This document shows positions 6,215-14,896 of a stretch of DNA of 28,112 bases, in pieces. Each line of letters opens with the position of its first letter. Position 1 is the first letter of the stretch. The stretch is from Bacteroidaceae bacterium (lineage in GTDB: Bacteria; Bacteroidota; Bacteroidia; Bacteroidales; Bacteroidaceae). Below the pieces are notes generated by a model. That model saw nothing but the letters and a program-made list of their open reading frames with translations, did no database searches and was not told where the DNA came from. A program made the translations under genes and the position numbers. The stretch is taken from NCBI GenBank assembly GCA_900765575.1, contig CAAFRW010000141.1:1-28112 (forward strand). The letters run 5' to 3'.

Positions 6215-9200
6215 ATGAAGAATTATTTAGTAAGAGAAGAGAGAAAAGTTTTTCGGAAACTCTTGTTGTTGCTGCTTTTGTCCCTTGTTTCCTTCCCGGG
6301 GCAGCTCTTAGCACAAGAAGAAGCCAAAGCCGAAATCACTCTGGCATGCGAGAATGAACCCATGCCGGATGTCTTAAAGAAAGTGGAGAAGGTCTCCAAG
6401 TTTAAAATCCTGTTTACATACAATGAGGTACAGGAATTTAAAGTAACGGTAAACTTGAAATCCGTGTCCATTGAAGACGCCATGAAAGCTATTTTGGCAT
6501 CTCATCCGTTAACATTTAAAATCAAAGGCAAGTATATTACCGTGTCGCGTGTAAAGAAAGCCGAGACCGTGCAACGCCGTAATCAGCTTACCGGTAAGGT
6601 AACAGATGCTACCGGTTATCCGCTTCCGGGTGTAAACATCCAAACCAACGACCCCACTGTGGGTGGTGTGAGCGACTTGGATGGTTCTTTTAGTATTGCC
6701 ATTCCCGAAGGAAAGCACATTACCAACGTCAATTTTACCTTTGTCGGTATGCAGAAAGTGACCATGCCTTTTACGGGACGTGCGTTGGAAGTAACGTTGC
6801 AAGATGACGCCCAAGCTATGAAAGAAGTCGTGGTAACCGGACTGTTCAATTATCGTGCCGCCAGTTTTACCGGTTCCGCCTCCACTTTTACGAAAGAAGA
6901 GTTGAAATCTGTCGGCAACCAGAACTTATTGAAAAGTCTTAGTAACCTCGACCCCTCATTTGTGATAGAAGACAACTATGCAAACGGTTCCAACCCGAAT
7001 GCCTTTAATGATATAACTATCCGTGGAAACGCCAGTTTTGCCGGAATGCAGGGCGAATATACCGGAAATCCTAACGAACCTCTTTTTATTGTAGATGGAT
7101 TTGAATCCAGTCGCCAAGCCGTGTTCGACTTGGATATGAACCGTGTGCAGTCGGTTACGATATTGAAAGATGCCGCAGCGAAAGCCATTTATGGTTCTAA
7201 AGCTTCCAATGGTGTGGTAGTAGTAGAAACTGTAGAACCGGAAAAGGGGCGTCTTCGTCTGACTTATACGGGTGACTTAAATATTGAAGCTCCCGACTTA
7301 TCTTCGTATGATATCTGTAATGCGGCAGAGAAACTTCAAGTGGAGTTGAATGCGGGGCGATATAAGGGAACTTCTCCTACGTATCAGCAATTTTTAAATG
7401 AACAGCTTAATGAAATTCAGAAGAATATTGCAGAGGGAATTGATACATATTGGTTAGCTCAACCACTTCGCACAGGTGTTGGTCAAAAGCATACAGTTTA
7501 CCTTGAAGGAGGTGATGATCGGATGCGTTATAGCGGTTCTCTTTCCTATAATAATATAGCAGGTGTGATGAAAGGCTCCGACCGTACCACTGTTGCTGGA
7601 AACATAAAGTTGTCTTATCGTTACAAAGATTTCCTATTTCGGAATTCTCTTTCTATTACATCAAACACTGCTGATGATTCTCCTTATGGTTCGTTCTCGG
7701 ATTATGTGAATGCCAATCCCTATTATTCGCCATATGACGAAAACGGAAATTTAAAGAAAATATTGGGCAGTTATACTCCTGCAGGTTATAATGCCACACC
7801 TATAGTTTATTATAATCCTCTTTATAACGCTTATATTGGAACAAAGAATTTCTCCAAATACACGGAATATACAGAGAATTTCTATATCGAATGGCGCCCT
7901 TTAGATGTATTACGTTTTACAGGACGTATAGGATATACCTATCAAACTAATAAGCGTGAAGATTTTTGGCCGGGCGATCATACTTCTTTTGTTGGTTGGA
8001 CAGGTGACCGCTTCTTTCAACGTGGACAGTATTCTATTACAGATGGTGAATCCGAAACTATTTCTTCAGATTTGACAGCTAATTATTCCGGTCAGTTTGG
8101 TAAGCACATGTTGTTAGCGAATGCAGCTTGGAGTTTAAATTCTACTATGACGAATACACATGGTATGACGGCGTGGGGTTTTTTAAATAACCATGTAGAT
8201 AATATTGCTTTTGCACGTCAGTATGCAGAAAATGGACGTCCATCCGGTGCAGAATACACTACGCGTAGTATCGGTATTACAGGGGCTGTTAATTACTCAT
8301 ACGATGATAAATATATGGCTGATTTGACATTGCGTTACAACGGTTCTTCTGTATTTGGTTCGAATAATCGTTGGGGTACATTCTGGTCTTTTGGTTTAGG
8401 GTGGAATTTACATAAAGAAAAGTTTATTGAAAATTTGGGCTTTGTTAATCTGTTGAAGTTGCGTGCTTCGTATGGCTTAACCGGCAATCAAAATTTTAAT
8501 CCTTATCAGGCTAAGTCCACCTATTCTTATTATTCGGATGTTGTTTATGATAATATTACCGGTGCTTATTTGATGGCAATGGCTAATGAAAACTTAAAAT
8601 GGCAGCAAACGGGGGACTTAAATGCCGGTCTGGACATGCAACTGTTTCATGTATTGAATGTTCGTTTGGATGTATATAAGAGTAAAACTAAAGATGCACT
8701 GTTAGCTATGACATTGCCTACATCTACAGGTTTTAATTCTTATCAGGAGAACTTGGGTAATGTGGAAAATTTAGGCTTTGATGCTACTGTGAATTGGAAA
8801 TTATATTCGAAGGGAACAGATTTCTTTTCATTGAATGCTTCGATTGGGCATAATAAAAATAAGGTAGTGAAGATTAGTGATGCATTGAAAGCTTATAATG
8901 ATAAAGTCGAGTCTGATGCAATGGGAGATGACCCAAATAAGAAAACGAATCTGCCTATTATTCGTTATGAGGAAGGACAGTCTATGACGGCTATATGGGC
9001 AGTGAAATCTTTAGGCATTGACCCCGCTACTGGTAAGGAGCTGTTTTTAAAACGAGACGGGGTGACTACTACTTATAATTATGACACGAACGATAAAATT
9101 GTGGCTGGTGATAGCAATCCGAAATATCATGGAAACTTTGGATTTAATGGTGAATATAAGGGTATTGGTCTGAGCTGTTCTTTTAGTTATCGTTTCGGCG

Positions 9201-9574
9201 GTGACTATTATAACCAAACATTAGTGAGCAGAGTGGAGAATGTAGACATTGCAAACAATGTGGATAAGCGGGTGTTGCATGACACATGGAATAATATAGG
9301 AGATATTGCAACCTATAAGAAAATTCAAGTTACACCTATTACTACCTATCCGACAACTCGTTTTATAGAACGTAATAATGAATTGCAGTTAGCATCTCTT
9401 TCTTGTTATTACGATTTTAAGTACCAGCCTTGGCTGAAAAAAATAAAAGTGGAACGTTTGAAACTATCATTCTATGCGAATGACTTGTTCCGTGTATCTA
9501 CGGTTAAAACAGAGCGTGGTTTGAATTATCCTTATGCTCGAAATTTTTCGTTCTCATTATCAGCAACATTCTAA
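6215..9574 (+). CDS. SusC/RagA-family TonB-dependent transporter with STN signalling domain
   Basis: This 1119-residue outer-membrane transporter imports a ligand captured by the SusD partner, powered by TonB. In order: signal peptide (LLLLLLLSLVSFPGQLLAQ, ~15-34); STN domain (~40-112) that signals to the FecR anti-sigma; carboxypeptidase-regulatory-like beta domain (~124-200, LTGKVTDATGYPLPGVNI); a TonB-box-like stretch (KEVVVTG, 203-209); plug (~215-345) with the SusC hallmark VQSVTILKDAAAKAIYGSKA; then a 22-strand barrel ending in an aromatic residue (FSFSLSATF). Length fits the family. Base composition changes inside the gene: sampled lines in the first kilobase are 50-55% GC, and sampled lines in the barrel part are 35-38%. 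The barrel determines substrate, so this may mark an exchanged specificity segment. Substrate is unknown. The accessory lipoproteins downstream resemble those of peptide- or glycopeptide-type SusCD systems. Confidence 0.95.
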   Translation: MKNYLVREERKVFRKLLLLLLLSLVSFPGQLLAQEEAKAEITLACENEPMPDVLKKVEKVSKFKILFTYNEVQEFKVTVNLKSVSIEDAMKAILASHPLTFKIKGKYITVSRVKKAETVQRRNQLTGKVTDATGYPLPGVNIQTNDPTVGGVSDLDGSFSIAIPEGKHITNVNFTFVGMQKVTMPFTGRALEVTLQDDAQAMKEVVVTGLFNYRAASFTGSASTFTKEELKSVGNQNLLKSLSNLDPSFVIEDNYANGSNPNAFNDITIRGNASFAGMQGEYTGNPNEPLFIVDGFESSRQAVFDLDMNRVQSVTILKDAAAKAIYGSKASNGVVVVETVEPEKGRLRLTYTGDLNIEAPDLSSYDICNAAEKLQVELNAGRYKGTSPTYQQFLNEQLNEIQKNIAEGIDTYWLAQPLRTGVGQKHTVYLEGGDDRMRYSGSLSYNNIAGVMKGSDRTTVAGNIKLSYRYKDFLFRNSLSITSNTADDSPYGSFSDYVNANPYYSPYDENGNLKKILGSYTPAGYNATPIVYYNPLYNAYIGTKNFSKYTEYTENFYIEWRPLDVLRFTGRIGYTYQTNKREDFWPGDHTSFVGWTGDRFFQRGQYSITDGESETISSDLTANYSGQFGKHMLLANAAWSLNSTMTNTHGMTAWGFLNNHVDNIAFARQYAENGRPSGAEYTTRSIGITGAVNYSYDDKYMADLTLRYNGSSVFGSNNRWGTFWSFGLGWNLHKEKFIENLGFVNLLKLRASYGLTGNQNFNPYQAKSTYSYYSDVVYDNITGAYLMAMANENLKWQQTGDLNAGLDMQLFHVLNVRLDVYKSKTKDALLAMTLPTSTGFNSYQENLGNVENLGFDATVNWKLYSKGTDFFSLNASIGHNKNKVVKISDALKAYNDKVESDAMGDDPNKKTNLPIIRYEEGQSMTAIWAVKSLGIDPATGKELFLKRDGVTTTYNYDTNDKIVAGDSNPKYHGNFGFNGEYKGIGLSCSFSYRFGGDYYNQTLVSRVENVDIANNVDKRVLHDTWNNIGDIATYKKIQVTPITTYPTTRFIERNNELQLASLSCYYDFKYQPWLKKIKVERLKLSFYANDLFRVSTVKTERGLNYPYARNFSFSLSATF

Positions 9575-9586
9575 TAACTGGAATTT

Positions 9587-11038
9587 ATGGATTATCGAAA
9601 TATAATTTTTAATAGTATATTGGTAGCAGGTCTTTCTCTGTTGTCAGTTTCGTGTGACGATTGGTTGGATGTTCAACCTAAATCGCAGGTAGAAGATACA
9701 GAATTATTCGAAAGTGAAAGTGGATTTAAAGAGGCTCTTTCGGGTGTGTATTCTTCTATGATATCAGAAAAAACGTATAGTAAGGAACTGACCTTTGGGG
9801 CCATCGCTATATTGGGGCAAGAGTGGAGCAATTATCCTACCACTGATTACCAAGATTTATCAAACTATAATTACTCGACAACTATAGCCTCTAGATTTAT
9901 ATCGGGTATTTGGGAAGCTTCATATAATGGCATAGCTAATGTAAATAATATGTTGAAACAGATAGATGGAAAAAAATCTGTTTTTCAATCTCATAATTAT
10001 GAAATCATCAAAGGAGAAGCATTAGCGTTGCGGGCGTTGTTGCATTTTGATTTGCTACGTTGCTTTGGTGTAAGTTATGAGGTGAATTCTGAAATGCCGG
10101 CAATTCCTTACTGCACGGATTTGACTTATAGGGTCTTTCCGCAATTGAAGGTGAAAGATGTGGCCGAAAAAGTCATGATTGATTTGTTGGAGGCTGAGAA
10201 TCTATTAAAAGTTGACCCTATCTTAACTGGAGAAGAGATTACGGAACTGAATGATAACGGCTATTTAATGAATCGTCAAGTTCACTTAAATTATTATGCT
10301 GTTAAAGGTTTACAGGCACGTGTATATATGTGGATGAAAAATTATACAGAAGCTGAGAAAGCGGCGAAAGTAGTGATTGATTCACATAAATTTCCTTGGG
10401 TCGATTTATCGTATGTGAGTGTGGGACATGACTATGGTTTTGCAACAGAACAACTGTTTGCATTAAATAATATAACTCAGTCTAATCTGGCGGATAAGTA
10501 TTTTAGTGAAGATTCTGAATATAGCTTTTCTTTGGATGAGGAAGTTAGACTAAAGTACTATGATAACATAACTTCGGATTATCGATATTTGTATCAATTT
10601 GTGAGTGGTAGTAAAAACGAAGCAGTGAATTATCGCTATTCTTTGAAATATCATAATCCTACGGTTAATAGAAATGATTCTTTCGATGAAGAAGAATATT
10701 ATAGTGATAAAATGCCTATGATTCGTTTGGGAGAGATGTATCTGATTCTTTCTGAATGTCAGTATCGGTCTTCTGGTAGTGGATTAGAACCTCTGAACGA
10801 TTTACGTACAGCACATGGTGCTTCTGCATTGGAATCTCTTCCTACGGATTATTATACGGAGTTAATTAAAGAATATCGTCGTGAGCTTTTGGGAGAAGGA
10901 CAATTGTTTTTCTTATACAAACGTTTGAATCGTCCTCTTGTAATGGGGGCGGATATGGATATGATTGGGACAAAAGCGTATACATTTCCTCTTCCTATAT
11001 CGGAAACGGATGCATCACAACGTGAAACTAATCGATAA
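9587..11038 (+). CDS. SusD/RagB-family surface lipoprotein
   Basis: This 483-residue lid protein of the SusCD complex is tethered to the outer face of the outer membrane. It has a lipoprotein signal with lipobox LSVSC (Cys23) followed by DDWLD, the acidic stretch typical of surface-exported Bacteroidota lipoproteins. The SusD N-terminal fold is shown by EDTELFESESGFKEALSGVYSSM (38-60), and the TPR-like helices by GEALALRALLHFDLLRCFG and AVKGLQARVYMWMKNYTEAEKAA. The C-terminal RagB/SusD part has MPMIRLGEMYLILSECQYR and ELIKEYRRELLGEGQLFFLYKR, and ends in the usual YTFPLPISETD motif. It starts 12 bases after susC stops, so it is translated from the same message. Its binding pocket, not readable from sequence, sets the ligand with SusC. 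Confidence 0.95.
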   Translation: MDYRNIIFNSILVAGLSLLSVSCDDWLDVQPKSQVEDTELFESESGFKEALSGVYSSMISEKTYSKELTFGAIAILGQEWSNYPTTDYQDLSNYNYSTTIASRFISGIWEASYNGIANVNNMLKQIDGKKSVFQSHNYEIIKGEALALRALLHFDLLRCFGVSYEVNSEMPAIPYCTDLTYRVFPQLKVKDVAEKVMIDLLEAENLLKVDPILTGEEITELNDNGYLMNRQVHLNYYAVKGLQARVYMWMKNYTEAEKAAKVVIDSHKFPWVDLSYVSVGHDYGFATEQLFALNNITQSNLADKYFSEDSEYSFSLDEEVRLKYYDNITSDYRYLYQFVSGSKNEAVNYRYSLKYHNPTVNRNDSFDEEEYYSDKMPMIRLGEMYLILSECQYRSSGSGLEPLNDLRTAHGASALESLPTDYYTELIKEYRRELLGEGQLFFLYKRLNRPLVMGADMDMIGTKAYTFPLPISETDASQRETNR

Positions 11039-11044
11039 AAGAAT

Positions 11045-11824
11045 ATGATTATGAAAAAGGTTATATATATATGTTTGTTACTTGTGGTTATATCGGGTGT
11101 AATGAGTTGCAGTAAAAATGAAACACCTGTATTTGATGCTGAAAATGCTTCGTTAAATATATGGTTTGGCCAAACGAATACTGTTTTAGATAGCACAACA
11201 TATAATTATTCGTATACTTTAGATGAGGGCTCATTGACTTTCATCGCTCGTGTTGTAGGCATTCCTGTTGATTATGACCGAACTTTTACATTGGAAGTAG
11301 TAGACGGTGATATACAGGAAGCCGAAGGTAGTTATCGTATTGAAACCTATACGATGCCTGCAGGAATGGTAGAAACAGAATGCCTACTTTATTTTGATAC
11401 ATCCAAATTAAAAGATAAAAACTCGTTTAGTGAGAGTGATGGGCATTTGCATTTTCGTTTGGTTGAAAATGAACGCTTTGGAGTTGGCACGGAGAATATG
11501 CGAGAACTTGTGGTTGTTTTAAAGAATTATTTGGCGGAGCCAGATGAATGGAATACTCAAGTGTATCCGTATAGTAAATGGAGTACTTATTTTGGAACAT
11601 ATAGTAAAGTAAAATATCAGTTTATGATTCAGGAATTGGGGATTATGGAGTTTCATATTTATACTTCAGCAGTTGTTCCTTATGATGAAGAAACGAAAGA
11701 AATGTCCATAAACTATGCAAAATATCTTAATGAAGTATTGACGAATGCGTTAGACGAATATGAAGAGATTCACGGAGAACGATTGATGGATGAATTTGGA
11801 AGAGAAGTAGATTTTAATAGTTAA
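11045..11824 (+). CDS. DUF4843 domain surface lipoprotein
   Basis: This 259-residue lipoprotein has lipobox VMSC (Cys22 from the first Met, Cys20 from the second) followed by SKNE. The middle section, with SLTFIARVVGIPVDYDRTFTLEVVD and a repeated beta pattern closing at FRLVENERFGVG and LVVVLKNYL, matches DUF4843 proteins. These are found almost only next to SusCD pairs in Bacteroidota. It begins 6 bases after susD and ends 4 bases before the next gene, so it belongs to the same operon. Proteins of this type are thought to sit on the cell surface as accessory parts of the SusCD complex. No catalytic motif is visible. The second Met (position 3) may be the true start. Confidence 0.85.
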   Translation: MIMKKVIYICLLLVVISGVMSCSKNETPVFDAENASLNIWFGQTNTVLDSTTYNYSYTLDEGSLTFIARVVGIPVDYDRTFTLEVVDGDIQEAEGSYRIETYTMPAGMVETECLLYFDTSKLKDKNSFSESDGHLHFRLVENERFGVGTENMRELVVVLKNYLAEPDEWNTQVYPYSKWSTYFGTYSKVKYQFMIQELGIMEFHIYTSAVVPYDEETKEMSINYAKYLNEVLTNALDEYEEIHGERLMDEFGREVDFNS

Positions 11825-11828
11825 GATT

Positions 11829-13448
11829 ATGAGGAAAAGAATATTGAATATAATTTTGGCATGGAGCGCTTTGGGAGTGTTTTTTGTCTCATGTTATGAT
11901 GATAAAGGAAATTATGACTACGTGGCATTGCAGGAAGTTGTAATTGATACGGTTGGTTGTGGAATACAGTCTGCTTATTCATTGGCAAGGTATGATAGAT
12001 TGATTCTGGAACCGAAGGTCCGGTTTAATGGTAAGGAAGTAAGTAATTCGGATAATGCCCCGTTGGATTATCTTTGGATGATTTATACAAGAGGAACCTC
12101 TGCAGGTAGCTCATACGTTTCCGATACAATAGGAAAAGCTCTTGTTTTGGATAGCGAAATCACTCCTCTGGCAGGAGCTTATACAATACAGTTAACTGTA
12201 ACAAATCGTGAAGATGGGGTAAAGCAATATTTAAAAATCTCTTGCCAGGTAGAAGAATCTATTACAGCGGGATGGATGTTATTGTATGAAAAAGCCGATA
12301 TGCCGGGGACTTCAGATGTAGGTTTGGTGGTTAATCCCTTAGTGAAGAAGAATATCATCAAGGATCGGGAATATTGGAACTTGTACAGTGCGTCTAATGG
12401 TGCTCCTTTGGAAGGGAATCCGATTCGAATTTACAATCCTCTTACAAATGCTAATATGTCATTGCCGTCAGATGTGGTTTGTCTAACTGATAAGCAGATA
12501 GTGAAGGTGAATAATGCTACTTTTGAGACGATTGGCACTTTCGGGGATATGTTCTATAAAGCACCTTCAAGAGCTTCGGTCACATGGTATGGAACTTCAG
12601 GAATGATGGCTCGTAGAAATATTTTGATTAATGATAATAAGCTACATACTGTCAGTTATATGATGGTTGCAGGTGGTGGAAATTATTTTGGTGATCCGAA
12701 GACTTCTGCGCTTGAGTATGGAGAATTGGCTTCTTGGGGTTCTGATATCTCAAATATATATGAAGCTGTCGTCTATGATCAAACTAATACTCGTTTTTAT
12801 CGAATTGTGCAATATGCTTCGCCTTCACAACTTACCCCTTTTGAGGTACAAAGTCCTTCTGCGAAGTTTGATGTAAATAATACGGGAATGACGTTACTAA
12901 TGGGTGACTGGGGACGGAGTGGTACTGCGGCTGATTATGCTACTGCTTATGACTATTTAATCATGCAAAAAGAAAATGAACGTTATTTAGCCGTTGCTAA
13001 TTTCTGTGGACAAGATGCTACGAATACAAATATAGGAGTTGGCTTGTATGACATCACCCATTCCCCTGATATTCTCAATGCTACTTCGATGACTGCTGCG
13101 TATGCAGGAGAGTATGTTTTATATGGAGCGGGAAACAAAGTGTATAATTTGGAGTATAATTCATCGACTATAGCAAAGGAAGCTTGGACAGTGCCTTCTG
13201 CAGATGAGAATGAAAAAGTAACTTGTGTGAGAATTCAAAAATTCTATTTTGGTTCGTTGTTTAGGATGATTATGCCAAATCCGAATACCATTGTTCATAT
13301 TGCGACGTGGAATGAAAAAACGAATGAGGGTAAGCTCTATCAGTGTAGCATAGGCATCGCTGATGGTAAGATAGGAGAAGCACAGAAAGTATATAAGGTA
13401 CCTGGTAAGGTAAAAGATATGGCTTGGAAATATGTTTTTGAGATGTAG
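11829..13448 (+). CDS. PKD-like family surface lipoprotein
   Basis: This 539-residue lipoprotein has lipobox FFVSC (Cys22) and then YDDKGNYDY, the signature start of the PKD-like family encoded beside DUF4843 and SusCD genes. Residues ~30-150 form PKD/Ig-like beta modules (PLDYLWMIYTRGTS, GAYTIQLTVTNREDGVKQYL). From ~155 (GWMLLYEKADMPGTSDVGLV) to the end, repeated short beta segments suggest a propeller-like domain, which these proteins typically carry. No enzyme motif is evident. A surface ligand-binding role alongside SusD is the likely function. It is the last surface lipoprotein of the operon and is followed after 73 bases by the thioredoxin-fold gene. Its low GC matches susD and DUF4843 rather than the flanking genes. 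Confidence 0.85.
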   Translation: MRKRILNIILAWSALGVFFVSCYDDKGNYDYVALQEVVIDTVGCGIQSAYSLARYDRLILEPKVRFNGKEVSNSDNAPLDYLWMIYTRGTSAGSSYVSDTIGKALVLDSEITPLAGAYTIQLTVTNREDGVKQYLKISCQVEESITAGWMLLYEKADMPGTSDVGLVVNPLVKKNIIKDREYWNLYSASNGAPLEGNPIRIYNPLTNANMSLPSDVVCLTDKQIVKVNNATFETIGTFGDMFYKAPSRASVTWYGTSGMMARRNILINDNKLHTVSYMMVAGGGNYFGDPKTSALEYGELASWGSDISNIYEAVVYDQTNTRFYRIVQYASPSQLTPFEVQSPSAKFDVNNTGMTLLMGDWGRSGTAADYATAYDYLIMQKENERYLAVANFCGQDATNTNIGVGLYDITHSPDILNATSMTAAYAGEYVLYGAGNKVYNLEYNSSTIAKEAWTVPSADENEKVTCVRIQKFYFGSLFRMIMPNPNTIVHIATWNEKTNEGKLYQCSIGIADGKIGEAQKVYKVPGKVKDMAWKYVFEM

Positions 13449-13521
13449 GAAAGCCGGATTTAAAGAGAACGATATAGAGCATTTCATAAACCCAAAAAGA
13501 ATATTATATAAATAATAGTAA

Positions 13522-14700
13522 ATGAAAAAGAATTTAACAACACTCACATTAACCCTTCTCTTCGCCTGCTTCGCTATGCAGGCGGTGGGGCAGGGCACCT
13601 CTAAGGGCATGGCTTTTGAAAAAGAGGGAACGCTCTTTAACCAAGCGGTGCAGAAAGCCAAGAGTACAGGGAAATTAATATTTCTCGATTGCTACACTTC
13701 GTGGTGCGGACCGTGTAAGATGATGGCGAATACGGTGTTCCCGCAGGAAGTGGTGGGGAACTTCATGAATCCGAAGTATGTGTGCATCAAGATTGATATG
13801 GAGAAGGGGGAAGGACCGGAACTGGCTAAGAAATTACAGATTTCGGCTTATCCTACCTTTATTGTATTCAATAGTGCCGGACAGGAAATAGGCCGTTTCC
13901 TGGGCGGATGCAAGGCGGAAGAGTTTATCGAGAAGGTGAAGAAAGCAAGCGAAGATAATACTTCGGCCGAGATGGATAAGCGTTTTGCGGATGGTGAACG
14001 GGATGAGGCTTTTCTCTATAGTTACCTGAATACCTTGAGCAGCGCTTACAAACGCGACCAGTGTAATGTGGTGGCGGAGGCTTTACTGGAAGGCAAGGCG
14101 GAAACGTTTGCCGGGGATAAACAATTGGCGAATGTGTTCATGCGGCATCTGACGAACCCGTTTTGTCCGGCGTTTGTGTATACGGCCAAGCATCCGGAAG
14201 CGTTGGCAGAGAGCATGGGGGATACGCCGGTTAGAATGAAGATTCGTAATGTATGGTCGGGCTATGCACGGGAGATAATCACTGAGGCCGGCGGAACAGC
14301 TACGCTCGACCAAGAGAAAATGGATAAGTGGCTGGCGTTGATGGATGAGTGTGGCGTAGATAAAGAGGAAAAAGAGGATTTGCGCCTGACGACTTTAATG
14401 ACTTATTATGAAAAGAAGCCGGACTGGAATGCTTACATGGAGTGCGTTACCGATTATGGAACGTTGTTCGATATCACCGATTTGATGCTTTGCAAGTGGT
14501 GTACGCCTGTGGCTAAAATTTGTAAGGAAGAAGCTCCCAAGAAAGCGGCCATTGCCTTATTGCAGCAACGGGTGGATGATTTGGATTCCGGACGTCGTGC
14601 CCCGCAAACCAAGCAGGGAAACATGATGCTTTCGGGAAATATGAAGAAGGCTATGGAGATGTTGATAGACGCCTTGAATGGCAAAGAAGTGAAAATGTAG
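13522..14700 (+). CDS. Periplasmic thioredoxin-fold protein with C-terminal extension
   Basis: This 392-residue exported protein has a signal peptide (residues ~1-24, ending AVGQG). A thioredoxin domain (~35-145) has active site WCGPC (Cys62, Cys65) and cis-Pro loop SAYPTFIVF. No lipobox is present, so it should be soluble in the periplasm. The remaining ~240 residues are mostly helical and I do not recognise them. The active-site pair predicts disulfide reduction or isomerisation. Genes of this kind often close SusCD/DUF4843/PKD-like operons, so it may process an imported disulfide-containing peptide or mature the surface lipoproteins. Its GC (about 53% in one sampled line) is higher than that of the three genes before it. 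A strong terminator follows. Confidence 0.88.
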   Translation: MKKNLTTLTLTLLFACFAMQAVGQGTSKGMAFEKEGTLFNQAVQKAKSTGKLIFLDCYTSWCGPCKMMANTVFPQEVVGNFMNPKYVCIKIDMEKGEGPELAKKLQISAYPTFIVFNSAGQEIGRFLGGCKAEEFIEKVKKASEDNTSAEMDKRFADGERDEAFLYSYLNTLSSAYKRDQCNVVAEALLEGKAETFAGDKQLANVFMRHLTNPFCPAFVYTAKHPEALAESMGDTPVRMKIRNVWSGYAREIITEAGGTATLDQEKMDKWLALMDECGVDKEEKEDLRLTTLMTYYEKKPDWNAYMECVTDYGTLFDITDLMLCKWCTPVAKICKEEAPKKAAIALLQQRVDDLDSGRRAPQTKQGNMMLSGNMKKAMEMLIDALNGKEVKM

Positions 14701-14725
14701 AAAGTCTCTCTCTTTGATAAGTGTG

Positions 14726-14780
14726 AAGGGTATCGCAGAACGGAAGTCACGCTCCGGGAAAGCGATGCCCTTTTTATTTT
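14726..14780 (+). terminator. Rho-independent terminator of the SusCD operon
   Basis: Arms AAGGGTATCGC (14726-14736) and GCGATGCCCTT (14762-14772) pair over 11 positions with one G-U, and an inner CGGA/TCCG stem lies within the loop. The stem is followed by TTTTTATTTT. It sits 25 bases after the thioredoxin stop codon. Confidence 0.85.
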
Positions 14781-14790
14781 CCTTCAATTA

Positions 14791-14834
14791 TTGACTTATG
14801 TCAATTTTTCATTCAAACGATTTCCCTACTTTTG
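14791..14834 (+). promoter_or_regulatory. Promoter region of the AraJ-like exporter gene
   Basis: TACTTTTG (14827-14834) matches the -7 consensus TAnnTTTG exactly. A palindrome TTGAC-TTAT-GTCAA (14791-14804) lies around the -33 to -40 position and could be an operator. No clean -33 TTTG is seen. The start codon is 63 bases further on. Confidence 0.55.
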
Positions 14835-14851
14835 CAGCCGGAATGGAAAAC

Positions 14852-14873
14852 TCTCCTTTCGGGAGATTGTTTT
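14852..14873 (+). promoter_or_regulatory. Short leader hairpin before the AraJ-like gene
   Basis: TCTCC (14852-14856) pairs with GGAGA (14862-14866) and is followed by TTGTTTT. It lies between the predicted -7 element and the start codon, so it would be in the mRNA leader. It could be a weak attenuator. The stem is only 5 base pairs and may be fortuitous. Confidence 0.25.
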
Positions 14874-14896
14874 AATCCGATAAGAAGATTGGAAAT

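Noticed and set aside
13161..13661. 166-codon minus-strand frame across the PKD-like/thioredoxin junction
   Set aside because: It is antisense to two convincingly coding genes, and its translation is a hydrophobic/Ser-rich shadow without recognisable features.
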